Part shown: piece after piece, positions 15,898-24,693 of the stretch | Numbering within the stretch: the stretch's first letter is position 1 | Layout: every line of letters starts with the position of its first letter | Assembly (NCBI GenBank): GCA_964493945.1 | Contig: CAZBQG010000019.1 | Location: 1-27,786, forward strand | Length of the DNA stretch: 27,786 nucleotides | Direction: 5' to 3' | Source: CAZBQG01 sp964493945 | Lineage (GTDB): Bacteria > Pseudomonadota > Alphaproteobacteria > Rhodospirillales > UBA2165 | The notes under the pieces: generated by a model | Databases searched by the model: none | The model's input: only the letters and a program-made list of their open reading frames with translations | What the model was told of the DNA's origin: nothing | Program-made: the position numbers and the translations under genes

Positions 15898-16541
15898 TCA
15901 AGCCGCATTATCGAAGCTGTCCTGAATCTCTTTTTCATAGGCAAAAAGTTTTAGGGCGCTGGCCCTCTCCTGCATTCGGTTGAAATGGGTCCAGCAATTG
16001 GGAAATTGCGAAAGGTCCATATCAAACTGGGTGGCCCGCCGGCAGCACCAAAAAAATGGGCGTCTGGGGCCATGAAATGATCAAAGAAGAACTCCCGCCC
16101 GGCCAGCATATCATCGGCGATACCAAAGGTTTCTAAAAGAAATCCCTTAGCCTGGCGGCACACCGCCTCCCCAGCGCCTTCCAGATCGCAGACCTTTACA
16201 GGGGAATTGATGCGGCTCAAATAGGGATGAATGCCGGATGAGCACCAAGACAACATGGATATGGCCTTAAGCTCCTGCCAGGGATCGGCGGGCAACAGAT
16301 TGGCATCCTGGAAATTGCGCGCGATCCACATCTGGATGGCCGTGCTTTCGGTCAACGCCTCCCCGTCCACGACAAGCAGGGGCACCTTGTGCTTGGGGTT
16401 GAGCTTCAAATATTCAGGTGATTTGTTCTGTTGCCAGCGGAAATTAAGCGCCTCTGTCTCGAACTCGCCGCCAGCCTCGGTCAGCGTGATATAGGGCGCC
16501 AGCGCGCAGGTGTTGGGCGCATAATATAGTTGGATTTCCAT
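15898..16541 (-). pseudogene. Glutathione S-transferase family gene with a single-base frameshift
   Basis: The product begins MEIQLYYAPNTCALAPYITLTEAG, a GST thioredoxin-like N-terminal domain with the SxxT-like ESTAIQMWIA segment, followed by a helical C-terminal domain. After GREFFFDHFMAPDAHFF the reading frame fails and would end at about 15951 with an unrelated tail. Adding one base to the A7 run at 16050-16056 restores WCCRRATQFDMDLSQFPNC, then a normal GST C-terminus ending DSFDNAA and a stop at 15898. That restored stop sits 5 bp from the convergent hydratase stop, as expected for the ancestral gene. The ATG at 16541 has GGAGAA upstream; a longer in-frame upstream start overlaps DUF1015 and is rejected. 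It could be a homopolymer sequencing error or a real mutation. Confidence 0.82.
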
Positions 16542-16596
16542 GATCTTCTCCGGTGTGCACCTCTCCCCGTCGAAACAGTAATGGCTCCCGCCACCC

Positions 16597-17856
16597 CTAA
16601 TCAAGCATCAGGGAGACCAGCCCGTCGGCCAGTTTGGGCTCGAACCAGGTGGATTTGGGGGGCATGACCTGACCCGCATCGGCCACCGCTTTCAGATCCT
16701 CCACCCGGGTCGGGAAAAGGGAAAGGGCGACGGCCCAATCTCCCGAATTAACCCTGGCCTCCAATTCGTGCAGGCCCCGCGATCCGCCGACAAACCCCAT
16801 GCGCTGATCAAGCCGCTGATCGCCCACTCCCAGGATCGGCTCCAACAGCCTTTCATTGAGCAGGCTGACATCCAGGCGCTTGACCGGGGGCGCATCCTCC
16901 GAGGGTGGATCTTTGAGCACCAAGCGGTACCAGGCGCCGCCCAGATACATGCCGAAGCTTTGCGCCCGGCCCGGGCGCACGGCGGCCTTCACCGGCGTCA
17001 CATCGAAGGCATCGGCAACTGCATCCAGGAAATCGGCCCGTCCCATGCCGCCCAGATCGCGCACCAGCCGATTGTAATCCAGGATGCGCACCTCATCGGC
17101 CGGGAAGCTGACGATCAGGAAAAAATTATAGGCCTCGTCCCCCCGGTGATCCGGATTGGCTTCCTTCCGCTGGGCGGCGACCCTGGCGGCGGCAGCGGAA
17201 CGGTGATGACCATCGGCGATATAGATCGCCTTCATATTTTCAAAGGCATTGCTCACCCTGCTGATCACGGCCTCGTCCGAAATGGGCCAGAGGGCATGTT
17301 CGGCCCCATCATGGGTTTGCACGCTATAGGCCGGGGCGTGGCGGGTTGCGCTGGCCATGACCTTGGCGATAACCCCGTCGGGCGGATGGGTGACGAAGAC
17401 CGGACCGGTCTGGGCGTTCATCGCCTCGATCTGGCGGAAGCGGTCGATCTCCTTGTCCGGGCGGGTGAATTCGTGGCGCCGGATGCGGTTTTCCTCATAG
17501 GCCGCGACCGATCCCGCGCCAACGATGCCGGTCTGCACGTGATCACCCGTGCTCAGCCGGTAAACATAATAGCCGGGGGCCCCATCGCGCCTCAGGATGC
17601 CCGCCTCGATCATCCCGTCCAGATTATCCCGGGCCTTGGCATAGACCATATCCCCATGTTCGTCCGCGCCTTCGGGCAGGTCGATTTCGGGCTTGGAGAC
17701 ATGCAGGAAGCTCCAGGGCTTGCTTGCGACCATGAGCCTGGCCTCGGCGGTACTGACCACATCGTATGGAGGGGCCGCCACTTCGCAGGCATGCTCGGGC
17801 GCCGGGCGAAGTGCTGCGAAAGGACGGATCAGGCTGGCGGATGCGTTAAAAGGCAA
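16597..17856 (-). CDS. DUF1015 family protein
   Basis: This is a 419-residue protein of the widespread DUF1015 family, whose biochemical function I do not know. Typical features are the N-terminal LIRPFAALRPAPEHACEVAAPPYDVVS (segment spans about 9-35), the central conserved IADGHHRSAAAARVA with ADGHHRS at 214-220, and the C-terminal MPPKSTWFEPKLADGLV. The His pair in ADGHH looks like an active or metal site, but that is inference. The start is TTG at 17856 with GAGAAA about 7 nt upstream; no ATG fits the conserved N-terminus. It follows trpB2 on the same strand after 121 bp and precedes the GST gene by 55 bp, so the three may be cotranscribed. Confidence 0.93.
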   Translation of the reverse strand: MPFNASASLIRPFAALRPAPEHACEVAAPPYDVVSTAEARLMVASKPWSFLHVSKPEIDLPEGADEHGDMVYAKARDNLDGMIEAGILRRDGAPGYYVYRLSTGDHVQTGIVGAGSVAAYEENRIRRHEFTRPDKEIDRFRQIEAMNAQTGPVFVTHPPDGVIAKVMASATRHAPAYSVQTHDGAEHALWPISDEAVISRVSNAFENMKAIYIADGHHRSAAAARVAAQRKEANPDHRGDEAYNFFLIVSFPADEVRILDYNRLVRDLGGMGRADFLDAVADAFDVTPVKAAVRPGRAQSFGMYLGGAWYRLVLKDPPSEDAPPVKRLDVSLLNERLLEPILGVGDQRLDQRMGFVGGSRGLHELEARVNSGDWAVALSLFPTRVEDLKAVADAGQVMPPKSTWFEPKLADGLVSLMLD

Positions 17857-17977
17857 ATTCGGCTTTCTCTTTGGACAACCGCTTTTACGCCGGTTCGGCG
17901 CCCAAAGGCAAGGGCCGCCGGATCACCCCGCCCAAGAGAAGTTCCGGCAGCCCTTTTGTTACCTGATATGCGGCTTG

Positions 17978-19345
17978 TTATTCGGCCGCCACCTGGGGAA
18001 GTGACGCAAGCGCCTTGTTCATTTCTTCTTCGTCGAAGGCGATATCCTGAAGATCGCCGGCGAAATAATCGGTAAAGGCCTGCATATCGAAATGGCCGTG
18101 TCCCGACAGGTTGAAATAGATGCTGCGCGCCGTTCCTTCGGCTTTGCAGGCCAAGGCCTCGGTCAAGGCGGCCTTTACGGCGTGGCTTGATTCGGGCGCC
18201 GGAACGATGCCTTCGGCCCGGGCGAACCCGACGGCCGATTCGAAACATTCGTTCTGGTGATAGGCCTGAGCCTCGATATGGCCTAGCTCATAGAGCTGGC
18301 TGACCAGGGGCGCCATGCCGTGATAGCGCAAACCACCGGCATGAATTCCCGGCGGAACGAAGGCCGAACCCAGCGTGTGCATCTTGACCAGCGGGGTTAG
18401 GTTGCCCGTATCGCCGAAATCATAGGCATATTTGCCTTGCGTCAGGGTGGGGCAGGCCTTGGGCTCGACGGCGATGGCCCGCACATCCTGCTCGCCCCTG
18501 AGCTTGGCCCCGATGAAGGGGAAGCACGAACCGGCGAAATTGCTGCCGCCGCCGGCGCAACCGATGATGATATCGGGGTAATCATCGGCCAATTTGAACT
18601 GTTCCAGGGCTTCCTGGCCGATCACTGTTTGATGATGGAGCACATGGTTGAGCACGCTGCCCAGGGAATATTTGGTATCGTCATTGGTCGCGGCCACTTC
18701 AACCGCTTCCGAAATGGCGATGCCCAGACTGCCCGTGGTTTCGGGATCGGCCGCCAGGATGGCCTTGCCGACCTGGGTTTCCTCGCTGGGCGAAGCAACG
18801 CAGCGCGCCCCATAGGTCTCCATCAAGGCCCGGCGGTAGGGCTTTTGATTATAGCTGATCTTGACCATATAGACGTCCACCTCGAGCCCGAAAAGGGCCC
18901 CGGCGAAGGCCATGGACGAGCCCCATTGCCCGGCACCGGTTTCGGTGGCGATGCGCTTGGTGCCTTCTTCTTTGTTAAAGAAAGCCTGGGCCACGGCGGT
19001 GTTGGGCTTATGGCTGCCGGCCGGCGAGACGCCTTCATATTTGTAATAGATGCGGGCCGGCGTATCGAGGGTCTGTTCCCAGCGGCGTGCCCGGAAAAGG
19101 GGTGATGGCCGCCATTGGCGGTAGACTTCGCGGACCGGTTCGGGAATTTCAATTTCCCGGTCGCCGCTTACTTCCTGGCCGATCAGGGCCATGGGAAACA
19201 GCGGCGCCAGATCGTCGGGCCCGACCGGCTGGCCGGTCCCCGGATGCATCACCGGTGCCGGCGGTGCCGGCAGATCAGAGACGATGTTGTACCAAGTCTT
19301 CGGGATACGGTCTTCATCAAGCAGATATTTAACTGTGTCACTCAT
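17978..19345 (-). CDS. TrpB2-type tryptophan synthase beta chain-like protein
   Basis: This is a PLP-dependent fold-type II enzyme of 455 residues that condenses indole with serine in characterised TrpB2 members. The PLP lysine is K113 in AGSHKPNTA and the phosphate-binding loop is GGGSNF (265-270). The long N-terminal extension (MSDTVKYLLDEDRIPKTWYNIVSDLPAP) and about 455-residue length place it in the TrpB2 group, unlike canonical TrpB1 (about 400). No trpA is nearby, which is usual for TrpB2. Its role is probably indole salvage or a side reaction rather than the main pathway; this is inferred from the family. The ATG at 19345 has a GGGGGAAAA ribosome binding site. Confidence 0.93.
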   Translation of the reverse strand: MSDTVKYLLDEDRIPKTWYNIVSDLPAPPAPVMHPGTGQPVGPDDLAPLFPMALIGQEVSGDREIEIPEPVREVYRQWRPSPLFRARRWEQTLDTPARIYYKYEGVSPAGSHKPNTAVAQAFFNKEEGTKRIATETGAGQWGSSMAFAGALFGLEVDVYMVKISYNQKPYRRALMETYGARCVASPSEETQVGKAILAADPETTGSLGIAISEAVEVAATNDDTKYSLGSVLNHVLHHQTVIGQEALEQFKLADDYPDIIIGCAGGGSNFAGSCFPFIGAKLRGEQDVRAIAVEPKACPTLTQGKYAYDFGDTGNLTPLVKMHTLGSAFVPPGIHAGGLRYHGMAPLVSQLYELGHIEAQAYHQNECFESAVGFARAEGIVPAPESSHAVKAALTEALACKAEGTARSIYFNLSGHGHFDMQAFTDYFAGDLQDIAFDEEEMNKALASLPQVAAE

Positions 19346-19415
19346 GATTTTCCCCCTTTTTCGGATGGTGTGAAAAAAGTGCTTACCCCTTTCTAACCTC
19401 CAGGCACGGGAAAGG

Positions 19416-19441
19416 CCAGCCCTGGATGGAGATGGGGCTGG
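19416..19441 (-). terminator. Weak candidate terminator after htrA
   Basis: A 7-bp inverted repeat (CCAGCCC on the minus strand at 19441-19435 pairing with GGGCTGG at 19422-19416) lies 24 bp past the htrA stop and is followed by CCTTTCCC. The T-run is only three bases, so termination would be weak. It would separate htrA from trpB2. Confidence 0.35.
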
Positions 19442-19464
19442 GGCCGCTAGTTTTTGGGAATTGC

Positions 19465-20985
19465 CTAGCTTTTACCGATGCGCACGGCAACGAAGCGCAG
19501 GCCGCTTTGACCCTTAAGCAAAAGGAGAACCGATTTGCGGCCTGCCTGGCGGGCATCCTTGACCCGGTCCCGCACCTCCGCCGGTCCCTTCACCGGATCC
19601 TGGTTGACCTCGACGATCAAATCGCCTGGGCGTATGCCCTTTTCGGCCGCAGCGCCCTTGGGGTCCACCTTGGTGACGACCACGCCTTTCGATTCCTGGG
19701 TCAGTTCGAACCGCTTGCGCGCGCCGTCATCCACGCGCATCAGGGTAAGCCCCAGCGACGGGATGGATTGTTCCCTGCCCTTGCCGGACTTCTTACCGTC
19801 TTCCCGGCTGGCCAGTTGCGGCGGCTTTTCTTCGTCCAGTTCGCCGACCGCGATTTTGATATGGACTTTTTTTCCGTCGCGCCAGACCACCACATCCACA
19901 TCGCGCCCGATTTCCGTATCGGCCACGATGCGCGGCAATTTGCGCATGGCGTTGACGTCCCGGCCGTTGAATTTCAAGATCACGTCACCGGCCTTGATTT
20001 TTCCTTTTTCCGCCGGGCTTTTGGCGGTGACGCTGGCGACCAGGGCGCCGGCGGCCTTATCCAGACCCAGGCTTTCGGCGATTTCCTCGGTCACTGATTG
20101 AATGCGCACGCCAAGCCAGCCACGCTTGGTGCGCCCGAAACGGATCAATTGATTGATGATCCCCTTGGCGGTCGATGCGGGGATCGAAAATCCGATGCCG
20201 ATGGAGCCGCCGGAAGGCGAGAAGATGGCCGTGTTGATGCCCACCACATCGCCGTTCATATTGAACAGGGGACCGCCTGAATTGCCCCGATTGATCGAGG
20301 CGTCGGTCTGGATGAAATCGTCATAGGGTCCGGATTTGATGTCCCGGCCACGGGCCGAAACGATGCCTGCCGTAACCGACCCGCCAAGGCCAAATGGATT
20401 GCCGATGGCGACCACCCAATCGCCTACCCTGAGCGCGTCTGAATCCCCCAATTTGACGAAAGGCAGATCCTTATTCGGCTTGACCCTGAGCACCGCCAGA
20501 TCGGTCTTCTTGTCGCGCCCGACGATTTCAGCCTTGAGGCGCGTATTATCCTGCAAAATGACGGTGATCTTGTCGGCCCCCTCGATCACATGGTTGTTGG
20601 TCACCACGATGCCGCCCTTATCGATGATAAAGCCCGATCCCAGGGCCGAGGTCCGCCTGCGTTGCTGGGGCTGGGGGCGGTTACGGTCGAAGAAATCGCG
20701 GAAGAAATCCTCGTAGGGAGAGCCCGGAGGGAATTGGGGCAGTTCGGGACCGGAGCGCTTCCCGGCGACCTTGGGTTCAGAAGATATGTTGACCACCGCC
20801 GGAGAAAGGCGGGCCGCCAGATCGGCAAAACTGTCCGGCGCACCCCGGGCTTGGGCCCCGGTCAAGGGGATCAGAGCTGAGCCGGTCAGGACCAGGATCA
20901 AAAGCCCGGCCATGGCTGCCCGCAGGGCCGCCCTCGGGGATTTGACCAAACTAAATCGCGTTGGGTGCGGGGACGTGGCGTTCAT
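19465..20985 (-). CDS. degP: Periplasmic serine protease HtrA/DegP (Do family)
   Basis: This is an envelope quality-control protease/chaperone of 506 residues. A signal peptide is visible: positive N-region, hydrophobic core at about 24-42, and a likely cleavage after AQA near 46. The trypsin-like domain carries the triad H132 (TNNHVIEG), D162 (KTDLAVL) and S236 (GNSGGPLF). Two PDZ domains follow (GWLGVRI from about 290; SLGLTLMRV from about 400 with a GIRPGDLIVEVNQ loop). The ATG at 20985 has AGGAAAG upstream. It closes the hflK-hflC-DUF2065-htrA module, a standard alphaproteobacterial arrangement, but the 187-bp upstream gap with its own promoter suggests separate induction as well. Confidence 0.96.
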   Translation of the reverse strand: MNATSPHPTRFSLVKSPRAALRAAMAGLLILVLTGSALIPLTGAQARGAPDSFADLAARLSPAVVNISSEPKVAGKRSGPELPQFPPGSPYEDFFRDFFDRNRPQPQQRRRTSALGSGFIIDKGGIVVTNNHVIEGADKITVILQDNTRLKAEIVGRDKKTDLAVLRVKPNKDLPFVKLGDSDALRVGDWVVAIGNPFGLGGSVTAGIVSARGRDIKSGPYDDFIQTDASINRGNSGGPLFNMNGDVVGINTAIFSPSGGSIGIGFSIPASTAKGIINQLIRFGRTKRGWLGVRIQSVTEEIAESLGLDKAAGALVASVTAKSPAEKGKIKAGDVILKFNGRDVNAMRKLPRIVADTEIGRDVDVVVWRDGKKVHIKIAVGELDEEKPPQLASREDGKKSGKGREQSIPSLGLTLMRVDDGARKRFELTQESKGVVVTKVDPKGAAAEKGIRPGDLIVEVNQDPVKGPAEVRDRVKDARQAGRKSVLLLLKGQSGLRFVAVRIGKS

Positions 20986-21103
20986 ATCTTTCCTGCCATC
21001 TCTTGCTATACCTGGGACGCGGCGTCTTCCAGCAATTCTACCTCACTTTATCCTACCCAGGCGATCATTCAAAGCTTGCCTAAGCCCGAATTGGATAAAC
21101 AAT

Positions 21104-21131
21104 ATTATAAGACTAAATATGGCGTCGTCAT
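21104..21131 (-). promoter_or_regulatory. Candidate promoter for htrA
   Basis: On the minus strand a perfect TATAAT (21109-21104) lies 16 bp after ATGACG (21131-21126, 4 of 6 to TTGACA). Transcription would start about 110 nt before the htrA ATG, inside the 187-bp gap after the DUF2065 gene. This is the best -10 match I found in the window. Confidence 0.5.
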
Positions 21132-21172
21132 GGCAATGGGGAGCCATCAGGCGGTCAATTCCGCGTGATCCA

Positions 21173-21358
21173 TTACTCGCGTAACAGCCAGATCGCGCCC
21201 ACACCGATCACCACTGCCGCAATGGCCGCTCCCCGGAGCGTGCTGTTTGGCTGGGCAAGAACCTGGACCATGAATTTTTTCATGGCGTCCGGAAACAACG
21301 CATAGAGCGCCCCTTCCAGCACCAAGGCCAGGGCCAGGGCGGTGAGGAAATCCGTCAT
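21173..21358 (-). CDS. DUF2065 small membrane protein (YjeT-like)
   Basis: This is a 61-residue protein with two hydrophobic helices (about 5-22 and 43-58: FLTALALALVLEGALYALFP and AAIAAVVIGVGAIWLL). It matches the DUF2065/YjeT family found next to hflK-hflC in many proteobacteria. It starts 29 bp after the hflC stop and is probably cotranscribed. The function is unknown; location suggests an accessory to the HflKC membrane complex, which is inference. Confidence 0.88.
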   Translation of the reverse strand: MTDFLTALALALVLEGALYALFPDAMKKFMVQVLAQPNSTLRGAAIAAVVIGVGAIWLLRE

Positions 21359-21387
21359 GACGGCAGATATGACCGGCCGGGCCGGAC

Positions 21388-22269
21388 TTATTTCTCCTCG
21401 TTACCCTTCCCCGAAAGGTTACCGAAATACCGGAAGAACTCGGAATCCGGGCTGAGCACCATGGTGGTTCCTTTTCCGAAGGCCTCGCCATAGGCCTCCA
21501 TGGAACGGTAGAAGGAAAAGAAATCCACATCCTTACCGAAGGCGTCGACCAGGATGCGGGTCTTGGAGCCTTCACCCTCGCCCCGCATGATCTGCGCCGT
21601 GCGCTGGGCCTCGGCCAAGATGATGGTTCGGTCGCGGTCGGCTTCGGCCTGGGTCTTGACTTTGATTTCCGCCCCTTCGGCGCGCAGCTTGGCCGCTTCG
21701 GCGACACGCGATGAACGCATACGGTTATAGACCGATTGGCTGGTCGCGTCGGGCAAATCCGTACGCCCGATGCGCACATCGACCACTTCGATACCGAAAT
21801 CCGCCGCCTGGGATTTCATCTGGTTGGTGATCGCCCGCATGACGGTTTCGCGTTTTCCCGACAACATGTCGGCAAGCAGAACCTTACCTACCTCGGAACG
21901 AACGGCGGCGTTCAGGCGGGAGCCAAAAATTTGCCTGAAATTGGCTGAATTCACTGCCTTTTTCTTGAATTCAAGCGGATCCAGAATACGGTACCGGATA
22001 AAACTGTCCACCCGGATGCGTTTCTGGTCGAACAAAATCACTTCCTGGGGGGCCGGATCCAGGTCCAGGATCCAGCGGTCATAATATTCAACCTGCTGGA
22101 TGAAGGGCAATTTGAATTTCAAACCCGGTGTGGTCACCGTCTTTACCGGATTACCGAATTGCAGGACAAGCGCCTGCCGGGTTTGTTCGACGGTGAACAA
22201 TGCGCCATAGGCCAGAAGGCCCGCGACGACGACGACGATACCAAGGACTGCCAGGATCATGCGGTTCAT
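21388..22269 (-). CDS. hflC: HflC, SPFH-domain modulator of FtsH
   Basis: HflC forms with HflK a large inner-membrane cage around the FtsH protease and modulates degradation of membrane proteins. It has 293 residues: an N-terminal membrane anchor (about 4-22, MILAVLGIVVVVAGLLAYG), then a band-7/SPFH domain (FTVEQTRQALVLQFGNPV to about 190), then an Ala/Glu/Arg-rich coiled region (VAEAAKLRAEGAEI). Its ATG overlaps the hflK stop by one base (TAATG at 22271-22267), indicating translational coupling. Confidence 0.96.
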   Translation of the reverse strand: MNRMILAVLGIVVVVAGLLAYGALFTVEQTRQALVLQFGNPVKTVTTPGLKFKLPFIQQVEYYDRWILDLDPAPQEVILFDQKRIRVDSFIRYRILDPLEFKKKAVNSANFRQIFGSRLNAAVRSEVGKVLLADMLSGKRETVMRAITNQMKSQAADFGIEVVDVRIGRTDLPDATSQSVYNRMRSSRVAEAAKLRAEGAEIKVKTQAEADRDRTIILAEAQRTAQIMRGEGEGSKTRILVDAFGKDVDFFSFYRSMEAYGEAFGKGTTMVLSPDSEFFRYFGNLSGKGNEEK

Positions 22270-23396
22270 TACTGGGTCCCTCCACTGCGTTTCTGGATTT
22301 CCGGCAAGGGCAGATAGGGTACCACGCCCGGCCCGCCCTGGCCCTTGTCGATGATCACTTTTTCTGAATCACGGAGGACCTCCTGCATGCGCTCCAGATA
22401 AAGCCGGCGGACGGTCACATCCTTGCCCGTCTTATAGGCTTCATAGACCGACAGGAAACGCTTGGCTTCACCTTCCGCCTCCTTGGTCAGTTTGGCACGG
22501 TAGGCTTTGGCCTCCTCAACCATGCGCTGAGCTTCACCCTTGGCCTTGGGAACAATATCATTGCGGTAAGCAATGGCTTCGTTCTGTTGGCGTTCCTTGT
22601 CCTGTTTGGCGCGCTGCACATCGTTGAAAGCATCGATCACCGGTTGAGGCGGCTCGGCCGTCTGCATTTTGATTTTCAGAATGGTAACCCCGGCCCTATA
22701 GCCATCCAAAATTCCCTGCAACAACTTCAGGGTCTCTTCCTCCACCTGCTCACGCTTTTTCGACAGGGCATCATCCAGCGGAGTCTGGCCCACCACCTCG
22801 CGGATGGCACTCTCCGAGGCCAGCTTTACGGTCGCTTGTGGATCGCGGATATTGAACAGGAAATCGGCCGCATGCTTGATGCGCCAATGGACTTCGTAAT
22901 CGATATCGATGATGTTTTGATCACCGGTCAGCATCAGACTTTCCTGAGGAACATCCCGGGGCTCGGCCGTATGTCCCTGGCCGATCTGGCGAAAGCCGAT
23001 CTGAAGGACCCTGTTTTGTTCCACATTGGGCGTGATTACCCGGCCGATGGGGCGCGGGAACCAATAATGCAAACCCGATCCGGTGGGTTCGGGCAGATAT
23101 TCGCCAAACAGCATTTCAACGCCCTGCTCGCCCGGCTGCACCCGGTAGAAGCCCAAAGCTAGCCAGATCAGCACGGCGGCCACGATCATATAGACGATGC
23201 GCTTGGCACCGCCGCCGCCCGACGGGATAAACCGTTTCATCCGGTCCTGACCGCGGCGCAGTATTTCCTCGATATCGGGCGGCTGGGCACCGCCTCCGCC
23301 ACCACCACCGCCGCCCCACGGTCCTTGACCGCCGCCACCGCCGCCACCGCCGCCACCGCCGCCCCAGGGGCCTCCGCGTTGCGCATTCCAAGTCAT
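22269..23396 (-). CDS. hflK: HflK, SPFH-domain modulator of FtsH
   Basis: HflK is the partner of HflC in the FtsH-regulating complex. It has 375 residues. The N-terminus is strongly glycine-rich (12 consecutive Gly at about 12-23 and 9 at 28-36), then a conserved PPDIEEILRRGQDRMKRFIP segment, one membrane helix (about 66-83), a band-7/SPFH domain starting FYRVQPGEQGVEMLFGEY, and a C-terminal coiled region. Gly-rich N-termini are normal for HflK, but these runs are encoded by a GGC/GGT triplet array (about 23283-23365) that could slip. It is the first gene of the hflK-hflC-DUF2065(-htrA) operon and diverges from mrp. Confidence 0.96.
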   Translation of the reverse strand: MTWNAQRGGPWGGGGGGGGGGGGQGPWGGGGGGGGGAQPPDIEEILRRGQDRMKRFIPSGGGGAKRIVYMIVAAVLIWLALGFYRVQPGEQGVEMLFGEYLPEPTGSGLHYWFPRPIGRVITPNVEQNRVLQIGFRQIGQGHTAEPRDVPQESLMLTGDQNIIDIDYEVHWRIKHAADFLFNIRDPQATVKLASESAIREVVGQTPLDDALSKKREQVEEETLKLLQGILDGYRAGVTILKIKMQTAEPPQPVIDAFNDVQRAKQDKERQQNEAIAYRNDIVPKAKGEAQRMVEEAKAYRAKLTKEAEGEAKRFLSVYEAYKTGKDVTVRRLYLERMQEVLRDSEKVIIDKGQGGPGVVPYLPLPEIQKRSGGTQ

Positions 23397-23523
23397 TTGA
23401 CCAATCCCTAACCTTTTAATAAGCGTGAATTACAACTTTCACCTTTTGAAAGCGATTACCCTGCCTTATATGACAGGAAGTCATGTCTTGCAATCAAGCG
23501 GATAATATTCGGAGAACCATCAA
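23397..23523. promoter_or_regulatory. hflK-mrp divergent intergenic region with two short inverted repeats
   Basis: This 127-bp spacer must carry the promoters of both hflK and mrp. I see two small inverted repeats, CTTTCA-N5-TGAAAG (23436-23452) and ATGAC-N5-GTCAT (23470-23484), which could be operators. A GATAAT (-10-like) lies at 23501-23506 on the plus strand, but it is too close to the mrp start at 23524 for a normal leader and has no good -35. No promoter could be assigned with confidence. Confidence 0.3.
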
Positions 23524-24678
23524 ATGGGGGAAACCACCCAGGAAGATATTCTAGCCGCCCTCGGCGGCATCAAGGATCCGGACCGGGATGGCGACATCGT
23601 CAGCCTGGGAATGATCTCGGGTCTACAGATGAAGGACGGCCATGTGGCTTTCGCCATTGAGGTCGATCCCGAACGGGGCGCGGCACTTGAACCTTTACGC
23701 AAGGAAGCGGAGAAGGCGGTCCATGCCTTGCCCGGTATCCTGACCGTCAGCGCCGTGTTGACCGCGGAACGCGCCGAGCCTGATGTCAACGCGCCAGATA
23801 TGAACGCGCAAGTAAGCGCCGCGCCGGGCATCGCGGGGGCGCCCCAGGCGGCGCCTGGTCCGGACGAGCCCTTCATGCCCAATATCGCCTTTATCATTGC
23901 CGTCGCATCGGGCAAGGGCGGAGTGGGCAAATCCACCACCTCGGTCAACCTGGCCATGGCCTTGTCCCATATGGGGCTGGAGGTGGGGATTTTGGATGCC
24001 GATGTTTACGGGCCTTCCGTGCCGCGCCTTTTGGGCCTGAACGGGCAGACCTACCAATCGGACGGGCCATTGCTGGCGCCCATGGAGAATTACGGCATCA
24101 AATGCATGTCCATCGGTTTTCTGGTGGAAGAAGACAATCCGGTCATCTGGCGGGGCCCCATGGCGACCAGCGCCCTGACCCAGCTTTTGGGTGACGTGAA
24201 TTGGGGTGTGTTGGACACCCTGATCGTCGATTTGCCGCCGGGCACCGGGGATATTCATCTGACCATGGTCCAGCAAATCCCGCTGGCCGGCGCGGTGATC
24301 GTCTCCACGCCGCAGGATATCGCCCTGGCCGATGCCCGCAAGGGGCTCAACATGTTCCGCAAGGTGGATGTTCCGGTGCTGGGGATCATCGAGAATATGA
24401 GCTATTTCCTGTGCCCCGATAACGGCAAGCGCTATGACATTTTCGGCCATGGCGGCGCGAAGCGCGAAGCACAACGGATGGGCGTGGATTTCCTGGGCGA
24501 AGTGCCCCTGGATATGGTCATCCGGGAAACCTCCGACGATGGCATTCCCATTGTCCATTCCGATCCGGAAAACCCCCATGCCAAGGTCTACACGGAAATC
24601 GCCGAGCGGGTCTGGACCAGCGTCACCGAGGCCCGCGAAAAAGGCGAAGGCGCCGCGCCCAAAATCGTGGTGGATTAG
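23524..24678 (+). CDS. mrp: Mrp/ApbC/NBP35-type Fe-S carrier ATPase
   Basis: This P-loop ATPase is thought to deliver Fe-S clusters to apoproteins. It has 384 residues. An N-terminal MIP18/DUF59 domain (about 4-85) is joined by an Ala/Pro-rich linker (about 86-118) to the ATPase domain with a deviant Walker A GKGGVGKST (130-138; K131 and K136). Switch-like motifs are DADVYGPSVPRLLG and VDLPPGTGDIHLT. The usual CxxC cluster motif is reduced: the site reads FLCPDNGKRYDIFGHGG, with one Cys and Asn at the second position. From memory, many alphaproteobacterial Mrp proteins vary here. A GGAGAA ribosome binding site precedes the ATG. Confidence 0.95.
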   Translation: MGETTQEDILAALGGIKDPDRDGDIVSLGMISGLQMKDGHVAFAIEVDPERGAALEPLRKEAEKAVHALPGILTVSAVLTAERAEPDVNAPDMNAQVSAAPGIAGAPQAAPGPDEPFMPNIAFIIAVASGKGGVGKSTTSVNLAMALSHMGLEVGILDADVYGPSVPRLLGLNGQTYQSDGPLLAPMENYGIKCMSIGFLVEEDNPVIWRGPMATSALTQLLGDVNWGVLDTLIVDLPPGTGDIHLTMVQQIPLAGAVIVSTPQDIALADARKGLNMFRKVDVPVLGIIENMSYFLCPDNGKRYDIFGHGGAKREAQRMGVDFLGEVPLDMVIRETSDDGIPIVHSDPENPHAKVYTEIAERVWTSVTEAREKGEGAAPKIVVD

Positions 24679-24693
24679 CTCCTGGTTGCTGCG

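Noticed and set aside
16768..18075. Plus-strand open frame of 435 codons antisense to DUF1015
   Set aside because: It mirrors a clearly conserved gene on the other strand, shows no domain, and is typical of spurious long antisense frames in high-GC DNA.
23283..23365. GGC/GGT triplet array in hflK as a special repeat system
   Set aside because: Glycine-rich N-termini are normal in HflK. The array follows from codon choice, though slippage is possible.
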